64,000 nt of DNA from Candidatus Barnesiella excrementigallinarum (GCA_019114445.1 DXFL01000010.1:1-64000); one strand, 5' to 3'. Shown: positions 42,107 through 51,798, counted from the first letter of the stretch. A program made the numbers and translations. Notes: a model not told the origin generated them from the letters alone.

Positions 42107-43159
42107 ATGGAAAGAGATATGGATACCGTTTTCATGCGCCGTTGTTTACAACTGGCATCGTTGGGTAGGGGACACGTTTCGCCTAATCCGATGGTGGGAG
42201 CGGTAGTCGTGTGCGACGGTAAGATAATAGGCGAGGGGTATCACCGGGCTTGCGGGTTGCCTCATGCCGAAGTAAATTCCATTGCTGCGGTGCGCGATGA
42301 TACCCTGTTGCCGAAATCGACGCTGTATGTGTCGCTGGAACCCTGCTCGCATTATGGGAAAACTCCGCCTTGTGCCGAGTTGATTGTGAACAAGCAGATT
42401 CCCCGGGTAGTCGTGGGGTGCCTCGATCCCTTCCCTGCGGTTTCGGGGCGTGGCGTGGCTCGGCTTCGCGAGGCGGGGATAACCGTGGTTACAGGTGTAT
42501 TGGAAGAGGAATGCAAGGCTTTGAACCGCACATTTATGACTTTCCAAACGAAGCACCGTCCGTTTATTACGTTAAAATGGGCGCAGAGTGCCGATGGTTA
42601 CATCGATCGCTTGCGCAAAGCGAGCGAGCCGGCGGCACGGATTTCGGACGAAATTTCGTCGGTGTGGGTTCACCGGCTACGGGCCGAAGCCGATGCGATA
42701 TTGGTGGGTACGAATACGGCCATCGCCGACAATCCGTCGTTGACTGCTCGGTTGTGGTACGGACGGTCGCCTTTGCGGGTTGTCCTCGACCGGCAAGGCC
42801 GTATCCCTTGCTCCGCCCGGTTGTTCGACGATGGGCAACCCACACTTGTCGTAACCGGTCAATCTTGTGGCCGTGAGCCGTTGCCGCAGTCGGTCGAGTG
42901 TGTGGTATTGCCTTTTGACGAGGCGTTTATCCCGGCGTTGCTCGATGAATTGCATACTCGGCAAATACAACACCTTTTGGTGGAAGGCGGAGCCCGGTTG
43001 TTGCAGTCGTTCATCGATTCGGGTATTTGGGACGAGGCCCGGGTCGAGACCGGTGAGATGTTTTTGAACGAAGGCATTCCCGCTCCGCAGATGGATATTC
43101 TCCCGTGGGCGACGGAGTATTGTGGCGCAGCTCGAATCGAATGGTACGAAAATAGGTAA
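42107..43159 (+). CDS. ribD: Riboflavin biosynthesis bifunctional deaminase/reductase
   Basis: The 350-residue protein has an N-terminal deaminase domain with the zinc site HAEVNS and EPCSHYGKTPPC, and a C-terminal reductase domain (about 150-350, KWAQSADGYI, VGTNTAIADNPSLTAR). It performs the second and third steps of riboflavin synthesis. The start may also be the ATG at 42119. It stands alone on the plus strand; no FMN riboswitch fits into the 33 bases between it and the prmC -7 region. Confidence 0.95.
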   Translation: MERDMDTVFMRRCLQLASLGRGHVSPNPMVGAVVVCDGKIIGEGYHRACGLPHAEVNSIAAVRDDTLLPKSTLYVSLEPCSHYGKTPPCAELIVNKQIPRVVVGCLDPFPAVSGRGVARLREAGITVVTGVLEEECKALNRTFMTFQTKHRPFITLKWAQSADGYIDRLRKASEPAARISDEISSVWVHRLRAEADAILVGTNTAIADNPSLTARLWYGRSPLRVVLDRQGRIPCSARLFDDGQPTLVVTGQSCGREPLPQSVECVVLPFDEAFIPALLDELHTRQIQHLLVEGGARLLQSFIDSGIWDEARVETGEMFLNEGIPAPQMDILPWATEYCGAARIEWYENR

Positions 43160-43327
43160 AAACAGGCTGTTTGCCCGGCTAATATTTCGGTTTGTCTAAA
43201 ATAATGCCTTTTCGTCTGCTTTTTTCCCTATTTTTGAAGCTGAGACCCGAAGAAAGCAAAAAGTTGTCCTTATCCATAAATAATTATAATTATCGGAGTT
43301 TGTAGTGTACAAAGAAAAAAATGTTGC

Positions 43328-43335
43328 TAAATTTG
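43328..43335 (+). promoter_or_regulatory. -7 box of the DUF6242 gene
   Basis: TAAATTTG matches TAnnTTTG and lies 39 bases before the start codon at 43374. A TTTG at 43299-43302 is 25 bp away, longer than ideal. Confidence 0.5.
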
Positions 43336-43373
43336 CCGATTGTAACTGCAAACCTGTAACTCATATCAAGTTG

Positions 43374-44858
43374 ATGAAGAAGCAAAGAGTATATTTTTTC
43401 CTGTGTATCGCAGCTTTGTTTTTATCCGGTATTTCGTGCAACTCTACCGATGACGAGGATATATCCTATACGGTTTCGGAGAGCGTGCGGGTTTCTGCCT
43501 TTTCTTTGGCTGCCAATGACTCGGTATTGGCCAATTTGGATACGGTATTTTTTACCATCGACCTTATTGGCGGGCGAATTTACAATGCCGACTCTTTGCC
43601 GAAAGGAACCGATGTCTCGGCGCTGATTGCAAACATCTCGTTCGATAATGTTTCGCAAGCCCTCATTTATATGGATAAGGGCGATCCTGCCAAAAACGAT
43701 ACGATCGACTATTTGGAGAGCCCTACCGATTCCATTGACTTTACTTCGAAAGTGTCGTTAAAGGTGGTTGCCGAGAATGGTGTAACCGAAAAGTGGTATT
43801 CGGTGAAGGTGAATGTCCATCAAATCGATCCCGATTCGTTGTATTGGAATGCCCCGTTCGGGCGGAAATCGTTGCCCGGCCACCATGCGACTGTGGAGGC
43901 TCAAAAATCGATCTATTACAAAGGTAAGGTACATACGTTTATCATAGCCAATTCGGCTTGTATATTATATACTACCGACAATCCTTATGCCGACGATTGG
44001 ACGGCACAACCGCTCACTCTTTCGTTTACCCCCGATTTGCTCTCTTTACAGGCAACCGACGAGGCGCTGTATATGCTCGCGCAAAACGGCGAATTGTTCC
44101 GGTCGGAAAACGGTGCCGACTGGACCTCGACCGGACAGTCGTTCTACTCGCTGGTGGGTACATGGAAATCGAGATTGCTCGGTGTTATCGACGACAACGG
44201 CACATACAAGCACGATTGCTATCCGCGTCCCGACGGATTTACGCCTTATCCCACATCGGCCGAGTTTCCCATTAAGGGCAGCAGCCCTATGGTGACTTTC
44301 GTTTCGGAGTACGATTTGGATTCACCCCAGTCGATTATGGTGGGAGGCCGTATGGCCGATAACAACCTTACCGGAGCTACTTGGGGATACGACGGTGAGA
44401 ATTGGGCGCAGTTGGCGGGGGTGATCGTACCTTGCGAGGGAGCGCTTCTCTTCCCCTATTTCACCTTTACGACTAACGAGTATTGGATTACTACGCAATA
44501 TTCTTCGTGGATTGTGATTGGCGGTCGGGAAGCCGCCGGAGCGGCCAATTCGGTATATGTATCGATAAATAACGGCAATACATGGAACAGGGCTCCCGAA
44601 TCGTTGGCAATGCCCTCTTACATATCGCCGCGGGCATTTGCCTCGGTAATGGTTGTCGAGGCAGACTTTACGGCTTCGCAATCGGCCTCGTTGTGGAAAC
44701 TTATGCCGGTTCGTACGGTGGCTCATGCCGTTACCCGTTCGAGCGATTATAAGATACCCTATATTTATATATTCGGTGGCGAAGACAATTCGGGCAAGGT
44801 CTATAACGAGATATGGCGGGGAGCTATCGGCCGGTTGAGGTATCCGCCTATACCGTAA
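43374..44858 (+). CDS. DUF6242-like lipoprotein with beta-propeller-type repeats
   Basis: The 494-residue protein (ATG at 43374; the longer frame begins upstream of the -7 box) has a lipoprotein signal (SGISC). An N-terminal domain (to about 150) resembles the beta-sandwich common to Bacteroidetes surface lipoproteins, followed by kelch-like stretches (GGRMADNNLTGATWGYDGENW, IFGGEDNSGKVYNEIWRG). It looks like the DUF6242 family. Role unknown; surface-exposed binding or scaffolding is a guess. It lies about 80 bases upstream of the envelope gene cluster. Confidence 0.75.
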   Translation: MKKQRVYFFLCIAALFLSGISCNSTDDEDISYTVSESVRVSAFSLAANDSVLANLDTVFFTIDLIGGRIYNADSLPKGTDVSALIANISFDNVSQALIYMDKGDPAKNDTIDYLESPTDSIDFTSKVSLKVVAENGVTEKWYSVKVNVHQIDPDSLYWNAPFGRKSLPGHHATVEAQKSIYYKGKVHTFIIANSACILYTTDNPYADDWTAQPLTLSFTPDLLSLQATDEALYMLAQNGELFRSENGADWTSTGQSFYSLVGTWKSRLLGVIDDNGTYKHDCYPRPDGFTPYPTSAEFPIKGSSPMVTFVSEYDLDSPQSIMVGGRMADNNLTGATWGYDGENWAQLAGVIVPCEGALLFPYFTFTTNEYWITTQYSSWIVIGGREAAGAANSVYVSINNGNTWNRAPESLAMPSYISPRAFASVMVVEADFTASQSASLWKLMPVRTVAHAVTRSSDYKIPYIYIFGGEDNSGKVYNEIWRGAIGRLRYPPIP

Positions 44859-44940
44859 TGAGAGCGATTTGGAAAAGAATAAATACTTTTCATCGGTTTA
44901 TTTCGTTTTATGTATGTAGTCTTGTAAAAATGGCGCGCAC

Positions 44941-45615
44941 ATGAAAAAAATAATTCCGGTTATAGTAATAATGATAAGTAGTATAGCCGCTTTGTCGGCG
45001 CAAGATTACCGTTTCGACGGGGGAATTGCCGGCGGCATAAGCAGTTATATGGGCGATGCGAATCAGGTTTCGCCGTGGCATCGGCCGGGAGTGGCAGTAA
45101 ACGGGGTATTCCGTTTTTTGCTCAACTACCGGTGGGCTGTAAAGACCGATATTTCGGCTATGCAGTTTTCGGGCGATACCCGCGATTTCGACAACCGGTT
45201 TCCAAACGGTAACGACTATTCGTTTGAAAGCTGGCAGTACAGGTTGGGCGGGCAGATAGAGTTCAACTTCTTCAACTACGGAATGGGTCATTCCTATTTG
45301 GGAACGAGACGAATATCGCCCTATTTGTTGGCTGGTGTCGGAGCGGGTTACTCGACGGTCGATGGCGGTTATTTTACCGTCGACGGGTCGTTGGGTGTGG
45401 GTGTCAAATACAAGTTGGCCCCGAGGTGGAATATCAGTTTGGAGTTTGCCATGCACAAAACGTTGGGCGACAGCCTCGACGGGAAAGCATTGGACGACCC
45501 GTATAATATAAAGAGCAGCGTGCTGAAAAATACCGATTGGTTTTCGACGACATTGTTTTCGATAACGTATGAATTCGGCCGCAAGAAAGAGATTTGTAAC
45601 AACGATAATCGTTGA
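44941..45615 (+). CDS. DUF6089-like outer-membrane beta-barrel protein
   Basis: The 224-residue protein has a signal peptide (about 1-20, ending LSAQ) and amphipathic beta-strands ending in ITYEFGRKK, as in small outer-membrane barrels of the DUF6089 group. It overlaps the start region of uppS. Its place just upstream of uppS and bamA recurs in many Bacteroidetes genomes, from general knowledge, which suggests a role in the outer membrane, but function is unknown. Confidence 0.78.
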   Translation: MKKIIPVIVIMISSIAALSAQDYRFDGGIAGGISSYMGDANQVSPWHRPGVAVNGVFRFLLNYRWAVKTDISAMQFSGDTRDFDNRFPNGNDYSFESWQYRLGGQIEFNFFNYGMGHSYLGTRRISPYLLAGVGAGYSTVDGGYFTVDGSLGVGVKYKLAPRWNISLEFAMHKTLGDSLDGKALDDPYNIKSSVLKNTDWFSTTLFSITYEFGRKKEICNNDNR

Positions 45616-45620
45616 AAAGA

Positions 45621-46358
45621 ATGACTTACGCAGAGCAGATAAATCGGACTCGTGTGCCTAAGCACATCGCCATTATTATGGACGGCAACGGACGTTGGGC
45701 CAAAGAGCGGGGATTGGACCGTTCGGAGGGGCATCGCAAAGGTCTTGATGTGGTTCATGAGATAACTGATGCCGCCGCCGAGGTGGGAGTGCAATACCTT
45801 ACTTTGTATGCGTTTTCGACCGAGAACTGGAATCGGCCGCAGGCCGAGGTCGATGCGCTGATGTCGCTGGTTGTATTCGGGATCGAACGCGAAACCCCCG
45901 GCATGGTCGAGAAGGGGGTGCGCCTGTCGGTTATCGGCGATTTGGACCGTTTGCCTGCCGATGTGAAAGCCCGCCTGTTGAAATGTATCGACGATACGTC
46001 GGGCGGACAGCGCATTGTGTTGAATTTGGCGTTGAGTTATTCTTCGCGTTGGGAGATTGCCCGTGCCGCCCGTTCCATTGCCGCCGATGTTCAGGCCGGT
46101 AGACTGGCGGTAGACGATATTACCGAAACAACGGTCGACAATTATATGACAACGGCCGATATGCCTAACCCCGATTTGTTGATACGCACCGGTGGCGAAA
46201 TACGGCTCAGCAACTTCCTGCTGTGGCAACTCTCGTATGCCGAGTTTTATTTTACCGAGGAGTTTTGGCCCGATTTCGACGGTGAAAGCCTGTATAAGGC
46301 AATCGTGGAATACCAAGCGCGGGAACGACGTTTCGGGAAAACGAGTGAACAACTATAA
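45621..46358 (+). CDS. uppS: Isoprenyl transferase (undecaprenyl diphosphate synthase)
   Basis: The 245-residue enzyme (ATG at 45621) has the family signature IIMDGNGRWAKERG with the catalytic Asp, the SxENWxRP-like STENWNRP and the C-terminal DLLIRTGGEIRLSNFLLWQLSYAE motif. It makes the C55 lipid carrier for peptidoglycan and O-antigen. Its stop is immediately followed by the bamA start. Confidence 0.96.
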   Translation: MTYAEQINRTRVPKHIAIIMDGNGRWAKERGLDRSEGHRKGLDVVHEITDAAAEVGVQYLTLYAFSTENWNRPQAEVDALMSLVVFGIERETPGMVEKGVRLSVIGDLDRLPADVKARLLKCIDDTSGGQRIVLNLALSYSSRWEIARAARSIAADVQAGRLAVDDITETTVDNYMTTADMPNPDLLIRTGGEIRLSNFLLWQLSYAEFYFTEEFWPDFDGESLYKAIVEYQARERRFGKTSEQL

Positions 46359-49034
46359 ATGAAGAAAAAGAGATTGAAAATGCAATATAGGATACCTTTG
46401 AGGAGTTTGTCTGTTTTTTTGTTTTTGGCTTTTTGCGCATGGGGCGCAATGGCACAGCAAGAGGAAAAACTCGATACGATATATAACCCGAAAGTCGTTT
46501 ACTCGGCTATCCCGCAAAAATACGAAATAGCCGGTATAACCGTAACCGGCGCTCCCAACTATGAGGATTATGTATTGATAGGTTATTCGGGTCTGGAAGT
46601 CGGGCAGGTAATCGAGATTCCCGGTAATGCCATTACCGAGGCCGCTAAAAAATTTTGGCGGCAGGGGCTTTTCTCCGATGTGGTCATTAAGTTGACGAAA
46701 ACCTATGGCGACAAGGCGTGGCTCGAAATTCAGCTCAAACAGCAACCTCGTATTTCGCAAATCAACTATCATGGTATCAAGAAGAGCGAACGGGAAGATT
46801 TGGAGATGCGTTTGGGTTTGGTCAAAGGTAACCAAATAACGCCCAATATCGTAGATAGGGCTACCACCATCATCAAGAAGCATTTCGAGGAGAAAGGTTT
46901 CAAGAATGCCGAGGTAAATATCAAGCAAACCGATGACCTTACGCACGAAAACGAGGTGATTGTTGATATTTATATCGATAAGAAAGAGAAAATCAAAGTC
47001 CATAAGATTTATATCGAAGGCAACGAAGTTCTTTCGGACAGGAAGGTGAAATGGGCGATGAAAAAGACCAATGAGAAAGGAAACCTGTTACACCTGTTCC
47101 GTACCAAAAAATTTGTCGATGAAAATTACAAAAACGATAAAAACCTCATTATCGAGAAATACAACGAGTTGGGCTATCGCGATGCGACGATTGTGAGCGA
47201 CAGCGTTGTGCGGTATAACGAAAAAACGGTCGATGTATACCTGACAATCGATGAAGGTAAGAAATACTATATTCGTAACATCGACTGGGTGGGTAATACG
47301 ATTTATCCGTCGGATTATTTGTCGGCCGTGCTGAATATGAAACCGGGCGATGTCTATAACCAAAAGATGTTGAACAAACGGACTATGGAGGACGAAGATG
47401 CTGTGGCAAACCTCTATATGGACCGCGGTTACCTCTTCTTCCAACTGGTGCCCATCGAAGGGAATGTGCAGAACGACTCTATCGACTTGGAAATACGCCT
47501 CTTCGAGGGTCCGCAGGCTCGTATCAACAAGGTGGTGATTAACGGTAACGACCGTTTGTACGAACACGTTATTCGCCGGGAGTTGCGTACGAAGCCGGGC
47601 GAGTTGTTCAGCAAGTCGGACTTGATGCGTTCGGCTCGTGAGATTGCCCAAACCGGACACTTCGACCCCGAAACGATGGATATAAAACCCGAACCGAACG
47701 AAGAGAACGGTACGGTTGACCTTGTCTATAATCTCGAATCGAAAGCCAACGACCAAATCGAGTTCTCGGCCGGTTGGGGACAGACCGGTGTGATTGGTAA
47801 ACTCAGTTTGAAGTTTACGAACTTCTCGGTTCGAAACTTGTTGAATCCCAAATCGTTCAAGGGTATTATCCCGCAAGGCGACGGACAGACTTTCACCATC
47901 AGCGCACAGACCAATGCCCGCTATTACCAACAATACAGTATTTCGTTCTACGATCCGTGGTTTGGTGGCAAGCGTCCTAATTCGTTCCAGTTCTCGGCCT
48001 ATTACAGCCGTCAAACCGGTATCGAAAGTTCGTTCCTGAGCAATGCCTACAACAGCCTTTACAACAGTGCTCTTTATGGTAATTATTACGGTAGCTACTA
48101 CGGGAATTATTACGGGAATAGCTATTACAACGATTATTATCAGAACGCATATGAAAATGCGCTCGACCCCAGCAAATCGTTGCAGATGGTGGGTGTCTCT
48201 TTCGGATTCGGAAAACGGTTGGAGTGGCCCGACGATTACTTCACCTTTATGGCCGAGTTGGGTTATCAAGCCTATATCCTCAAAAACTGGGAGTATCTCT
48301 ACTATATGCAAAACGGTACATCTCATAGCTTTACGCTGGGTTTGACTTTGGGCCGTAGTTCTATCGACAATCCCATTTATACCCGCCGGGGTTCGCAATT
48401 CACTTTGTCGGCACAATTCACTCCGCCATATTCGGCCTTCTCGAAGAAAGATTACAAGAGCCTTTATGAGAGTTCCTCACAAGCCGACCGCGAGGAGTTG
48501 TATCGTTGGATAGAGTATTATAAAATCAAGTTCAAGAGCCGTGTATATACGCCGTTGAATAACTCCGAAAAATATACGCTGGTGCTTATGGGTCGTGCCG
48601 ATTTCGGATTGCTGGGCTCTTACAACAAGTATAAACAAACTCCGTTCGAAACCTTCTATGTGGGAGGTGACGGTATGACCGGTTCCTACACCTATGCCAC
48701 CGAGACCATCGGGTTGAGAGGTTACGGCAACGGTTCGCTTACCCCTTATTCCGACGGCCGTGCCTACACCCGCTTCTCGATGGAGTTGCACTTCCCGTTC
48801 CTGTTGCAACCCTCGTCGACCATCTACGGTTTGGCGTTTGTCGAGGGTGGTAATGCGTGGACTTCGCTCGAAAATTTCAATCCCTTCTCGCTGAAACGTT
48901 CGGCCGGTGTGGGTGTGCGTATCTTCTTGCCGATGATTGGTTTGATGGGTATCGACTGGGCCTATGGTTTCGACAAGGTGCAGGGCGAGCGAGGCGGAGG
49001 CCACTTCCACTTCATCTTGGGACAGGAATTTTAA
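46359..49034 (+). CDS. bamA: Outer-membrane protein assembly factor BamA
   Basis: The 891-residue protein has a signal peptide (about 1-32, ending AMAQ), five POTRA domains (about 45-455) and a 16-strand Omp85 barrel ending in a phenylalanine (LGQEF). The VRGF-type motif appears as GLRGYGNGSL. It inserts barrel proteins into the outer membrane, including the SusC proteins. About residues 566-600 form a Tyr/Gly/Asn-rich insert (repeated YYGNYYG units) in an extracellular loop. Start is adjacent to the uppS stop. Confidence 0.96.
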   Translation: MKKKRLKMQYRIPLRSLSVFLFLAFCAWGAMAQQEEKLDTIYNPKVVYSAIPQKYEIAGITVTGAPNYEDYVLIGYSGLEVGQVIEIPGNAITEAAKKFWRQGLFSDVVIKLTKTYGDKAWLEIQLKQQPRISQINYHGIKKSEREDLEMRLGLVKGNQITPNIVDRATTIIKKHFEEKGFKNAEVNIKQTDDLTHENEVIVDIYIDKKEKIKVHKIYIEGNEVLSDRKVKWAMKKTNEKGNLLHLFRTKKFVDENYKNDKNLIIEKYNELGYRDATIVSDSVVRYNEKTVDVYLTIDEGKKYYIRNIDWVGNTIYPSDYLSAVLNMKPGDVYNQKMLNKRTMEDEDAVANLYMDRGYLFFQLVPIEGNVQNDSIDLEIRLFEGPQARINKVVINGNDRLYEHVIRRELRTKPGELFSKSDLMRSAREIAQTGHFDPETMDIKPEPNEENGTVDLVYNLESKANDQIEFSAGWGQTGVIGKLSLKFTNFSVRNLLNPKSFKGIIPQGDGQTFTISAQTNARYYQQYSISFYDPWFGGKRPNSFQFSAYYSRQTGIESSFLSNAYNSLYNSALYGNYYGSYYGNYYGNSYYNDYYQNAYENALDPSKSLQMVGVSFGFGKRLEWPDDYFTFMAELGYQAYILKNWEYLYYMQNGTSHSFTLGLTLGRSSIDNPIYTRRGSQFTLSAQFTPPYSAFSKKDYKSLYESSSQADREELYRWIEYYKIKFKSRVYTPLNNSEKYTLVLMGRADFGLLGSYNKYKQTPFETFYVGGDGMTGSYTYATETIGLRGYGNGSLTPYSDGRAYTRFSMELHFPFLLQPSSTIYGLAFVEGGNAWTSLENFNPFSLKRSAGVGVRIFLPMIGLMGIDWAYGFDKVQGERGGGHFHFILGQEF

Positions 49035-49078
49035 TTTGTGAAAAAACCGACCCGCTTTTGTTAAATGGTCTAAAAGTA

Positions 49079-49104
49079 TAGCGCGATTTGGCAGAATCGC
49101 GCTA
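49079..49104 (+). terminator. Terminator after bamA
   Basis: A 10-bp perfect stem TAGCGCGATT (49079-49088) with AATCGCGCTA (49095-49104) and a 6-base loop is followed by TCTTTATTTC. It partly separates bamA from the skp genes. Confidence 0.8.
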
Positions 49105-49183
49105 TCTTTATTTCTTGGAGATTGTTCTATGGGGAGATTCCTCCGATAGGAATGTAAATGTTTAATTAAAATTGAAGTATACA

Positions 49184-49702
49184 ATGATGAAGAAAATAGC
49201 TCTTTTGGCGGTGGCGGTTATGGTTTGTGTCGCTTCGTCGGTAGCCCAAAAATATGCGTTGGTCGATATGGAATATATCCTTAAAAATATACCTTCCTAT
49301 GAAATGGCCAACGAACAGTTGAATCAGGTTTCTCAACGGTGGCAAAAGGAGTGTGACGATAAAGCCGCCGAAGCCAAGACCATGTATAAGAATTACCAGT
49401 CGGATCTCGTATTCCTTACCGAAGAGATGAAGGTAAAACGCGAAGAGGAGATCCGTGCCAAAGAGACCGAGGTAGTGGAGTTGCGTCGGAAATATTTCGG
49501 CCCCGAGGGTGAGTTGTTCAAAAAACGCGAGAGTTTGATGAAACCCATTCAAGACGATATTTACAACGCCATTAAGAAAATTTCGGAGGAGAAGGATTAC
49601 ATGATGGTGATCGATAGGGCGTCGTCTCCGAATATTATTTTTGCTTCGCCGAAGATAGATATAAGCAATGAAGTGCTCACAAAGTTAGGATATTCAAAAT
49701 AA
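49184..49702 (+). CDS. OmpH/Skp-family periplasmic chaperone (first copy)
   Basis: The 172-residue protein has a signal peptide (ending VAQ) and the OmpH pattern (KYALVDMEYILKNIPSYE, then a long charged coiled coil to about 135, and the DRASSPNIIFASPKIDIS end). Skp proteins hold unfolded outer-membrane proteins in the periplasm on their way to BamA. The ATG at 49187 is an alternative start. Two tandem paralogues follow bamA here. Confidence 0.9.
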   Translation: MMKKIALLAVAVMVCVASSVAQKYALVDMEYILKNIPSYEMANEQLNQVSQRWQKECDDKAAEAKTMYKNYQSDLVFLTEEMKVKREEEIRAKETEVVELRRKYFGPEGELFKKRESLMKPIQDDIYNAIKKISEEKDYMMVIDRASSPNIIFASPKIDISNEVLTKLGYSK

Positions 49703-49762
49703 ATGCTTACTTTTGTGCCACGTATCATAACAAACAGTATATAGAAACAAAAAAATTATAGT

Positions 49763-50278
49763 ATGATTAAGAAATTTCTTTTCGTCGCAGTGTGTGTATG
49801 CTCTTTGAGCTTTATGGCACAAGCGCAACAGACCTTTAAATTCGGTACCGTAAATTCTCAGGAGATTTTTATGCTGATGCCCGAGAAAGCAACTGCCGAA
49901 CAAACTCTCCAAGATATTAATAAAAAGTATGAAGACGAATTTGTAAAAATTCAGGAAGAGTTTACCAAAAAATATAAAGAATTTATGGCTTTGGGCGACA
50001 CGATTCCCGAAACGATACGTGCCCGCCGTATGCAAGAGGTACAAGATTCACAATCTCGTATTGAGAGTTTCCGCGAAATGGCTACTCAAGATATTCAAAA
50101 ACAACAGGAAGCTCTTTTCGCTCCCATTCAACAAAAGTTGATAGAGGCCATTAAGTCGGTAGGTGCCGAGGGCAACTATACTTATATTTTCGACTTGGCT
50201 TATCCTATTGTTATTTATCAAGGTGCACCCAGCGAAGATGTTACTCCGTTGGTAAAAGCCAAATTGGGATTGAAATAA
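49763..50278 (+). CDS. OmpH/Skp-family periplasmic chaperone (second copy)
   Basis: The 171-residue protein has a signal peptide (about 1-21, ending AQAQ), the KFGTVNSQEIFMLMPEK start of OmpH and a central coiled coil. It is a diverged paralogue of the preceding protein, sharing the fold more than the sequence. It ends 24 bases before a terminator-like hairpin that lies upstream of murI. Confidence 0.9.
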   Translation: MIKKFLFVAVCVCSLSFMAQAQQTFKFGTVNSQEIFMLMPEKATAEQTLQDINKKYEDEFVKIQEEFTKKYKEFMALGDTIPETIRARRMQEVQDSQSRIESFREMATQDIQKQQEALFAPIQQKLIEAIKSVGAEGNYTYIFDLAYPIVIYQGAPSEDVTPLVKAKLGLK

Positions 50279-50301
50279 TTCCCCTCGTCGAGGGTTTGTA
50301 T

Positions 50302-50334
50302 AAAAGGGTGATAAATGTGCTTATCATCCTTTTT
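50302..50334 (+). terminator. Terminator between skp2 and murI
   Basis: AAAGGGTGATAA (50303-50314) pairs with TTATCATCCTTT (50321-50332) with one G-U pair, loop of 6 bases, and T residues follow. It ends only about 20 bases before murI, so murI may depend on read-through or a start within the hairpin region. Confidence 0.7.
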
Positions 50335-50353
50335 CCATTTTATGCTTTCAAGA

Positions 50354-51199
50354 ATGAACACGACAAATCTACATACGGCTACGGCTCCTGTCGGGATTTT
50401 CGATTCGGGGTACGGAGGCCTTACCATTCTCGAACAGGTACGCAAGGGATTGCCGCAGTACGATTATCTCTATTTGGGCGACAATGCCCGGGCTCCTTAC
50501 GGGACAAGGTCGTTTGAGATTGTGTATGAGTTTACCAAGCAGGCCGTATTCCGCCTTTTCGATGAGGGTTGTTCGTTGGTAATTCTCGCTTGTAATACCG
50601 CGTCGGCGAAAGCGTTGCGTAGCATACAGCAAAACGATCTGCCCCGGCTTGCTCCCGACAAACGGGTGTTGGGTGTGATACGTCCCACAGTCGAGGCGTT
50701 GTCGGAATTTTCGCATACGGGACACATCGGTATCTTGGCTACGCCGGGTACCATACAGTCACAATCGTATGAATTGGAAATTAAGAAGATGTACCCTCGC
50801 TTCGAGGTCTATGGGCAGGCTTGTCCCATGTGGGTGCCGTTGGTGGAGAATAACGAGGCACAGGGACCCGGAGCCGATTATTTCGTAAAGAAATATATCG
50901 GCGAGTTGTTGGCACAGTCGCCCGACATCGATACGGTAGTGCTGGGGTGTACCCATTACCCGTTGTTGCTCGACAAGATTAAGGCTTGTTTGCCTCCGTC
51001 GGTGTCGGTTGTCGTACAAGGGCCGTTAGTGACCGACCGCTTGTCCGACTATCTGCACCGTCATCGCGAAATTGAGCACCGGTGTTCGAAAGGGGGGAGT
51101 TGCCGTTATCTCACAACCGAGTCTCCACAAAAATTTTCCGAGGCGGCAGCTTTGTTTTTGAAAGAGCCCGTAGTGGCCGAGCATATTGTATTGGGATAA
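50354..51199 (+). CDS. murI: Glutamate racemase
   Basis: The 281-residue enzyme (ATG at 50354; 50342 is possible) has the two catalytic cysteines in LACNTASAKAL and LGCTHYPLL, and the PVGIFDSGYGGL start. It makes D-glutamate for peptidoglycan. Together with uppS it links this cluster to envelope building. Confidence 0.95.
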   Translation: MNTTNLHTATAPVGIFDSGYGGLTILEQVRKGLPQYDYLYLGDNARAPYGTRSFEIVYEFTKQAVFRLFDEGCSLVILACNTASAKALRSIQQNDLPRLAPDKRVLGVIRPTVEALSEFSHTGHIGILATPGTIQSQSYELEIKKMYPRFEVYGQACPMWVPLVENNEAQGPGADYFVKKYIGELLAQSPDIDTVVLGCTHYPLLLDKIKACLPPSVSVVVQGPLVTDRLSDYLHRHREIEHRCSKGGSCRYLTTESPQKFSEAAALFLKEPVVAEHIVLG

Positions 51200-51219
51200 T
51201 TGAAAATTAAGTTTTTACT

Positions 51220-51726
51220 ATGGCAAAGAAAGAGATACAACCGGGTGTCAGAATTAACAAATACATCAGTGAATCGGGTTTTTGCTCCCGTCGTGAGGCC
51301 GATAAGTTGGTCGACGACGAGCGGGTAACCATCAACGGAACGTTGGCTACGCCGGGCAGCCGGGTGATCGAAGGGGATAAAGTGAGGATAGATGGCGAGC
51401 CGGTCTATTTTATTCCTATGGAACAGCGCGAATATAAATTGCGACGCTATGGCTCTTCCCGTCGGAGTATAGGGCCGGAGGGGGAGGAAAAGCCGAAGTC
51501 CGTCAATCGGGGAAGGTCGGTTTCGAAGCAAAGCGAGGAGCGTCGGCCCCATCGTGTCAAGGAGGCTGCCGTAAAGCCGGGGCGGGAATCTCGAAAAGAG
51601 GTTCAGCCGTCGAAACGGCACGCTTCGACGTATCCCGATAAAAAAGGTTCCGACCGAGGTAATAAAGCTCCTTCGCATGGAAAGCCGGCTGTTGCGCATC
51701 CCGCAACGAAGCGGAGAAAAAGTTGA
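51220..51726 (+). CDS. S4-domain RNA-binding protein with basic disordered tail
   Basis: The 168-residue protein has an S4 RNA-binding domain at 10-60 (RINKYISESGFCSRREADKLVDDERVTINGT) like the start of RsuA/RluB pseudouridine synthases, but no catalytic domain follows. Residues about 80-168 are low-complexity and rich in Lys, Arg, Ser and Pro. It likely binds structured RNA, perhaps rRNA. It may be a functional stand-alone S4 protein rather than a broken gene, because the frame is intact and ends cleanly. Confidence 0.8.
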   Translation: MAKKEIQPGVRINKYISESGFCSRREADKLVDDERVTINGTLATPGSRVIEGDKVRIDGEPVYFIPMEQREYKLRRYGSSRRSIGPEGEEKPKSVNRGRSVSKQSEERRPHRVKEAAVKPGRESRKEVQPSKRHASTYPDKKGSDRGNKAPSHGKPAVAHPATKRRKS

Positions 51727-51798
51727 CGCCGAGGGTAAATAAATGGAGGTGAGTACGTCGCTTGTTACATCTCCTTCCTTATATTTTTAGAATACACG

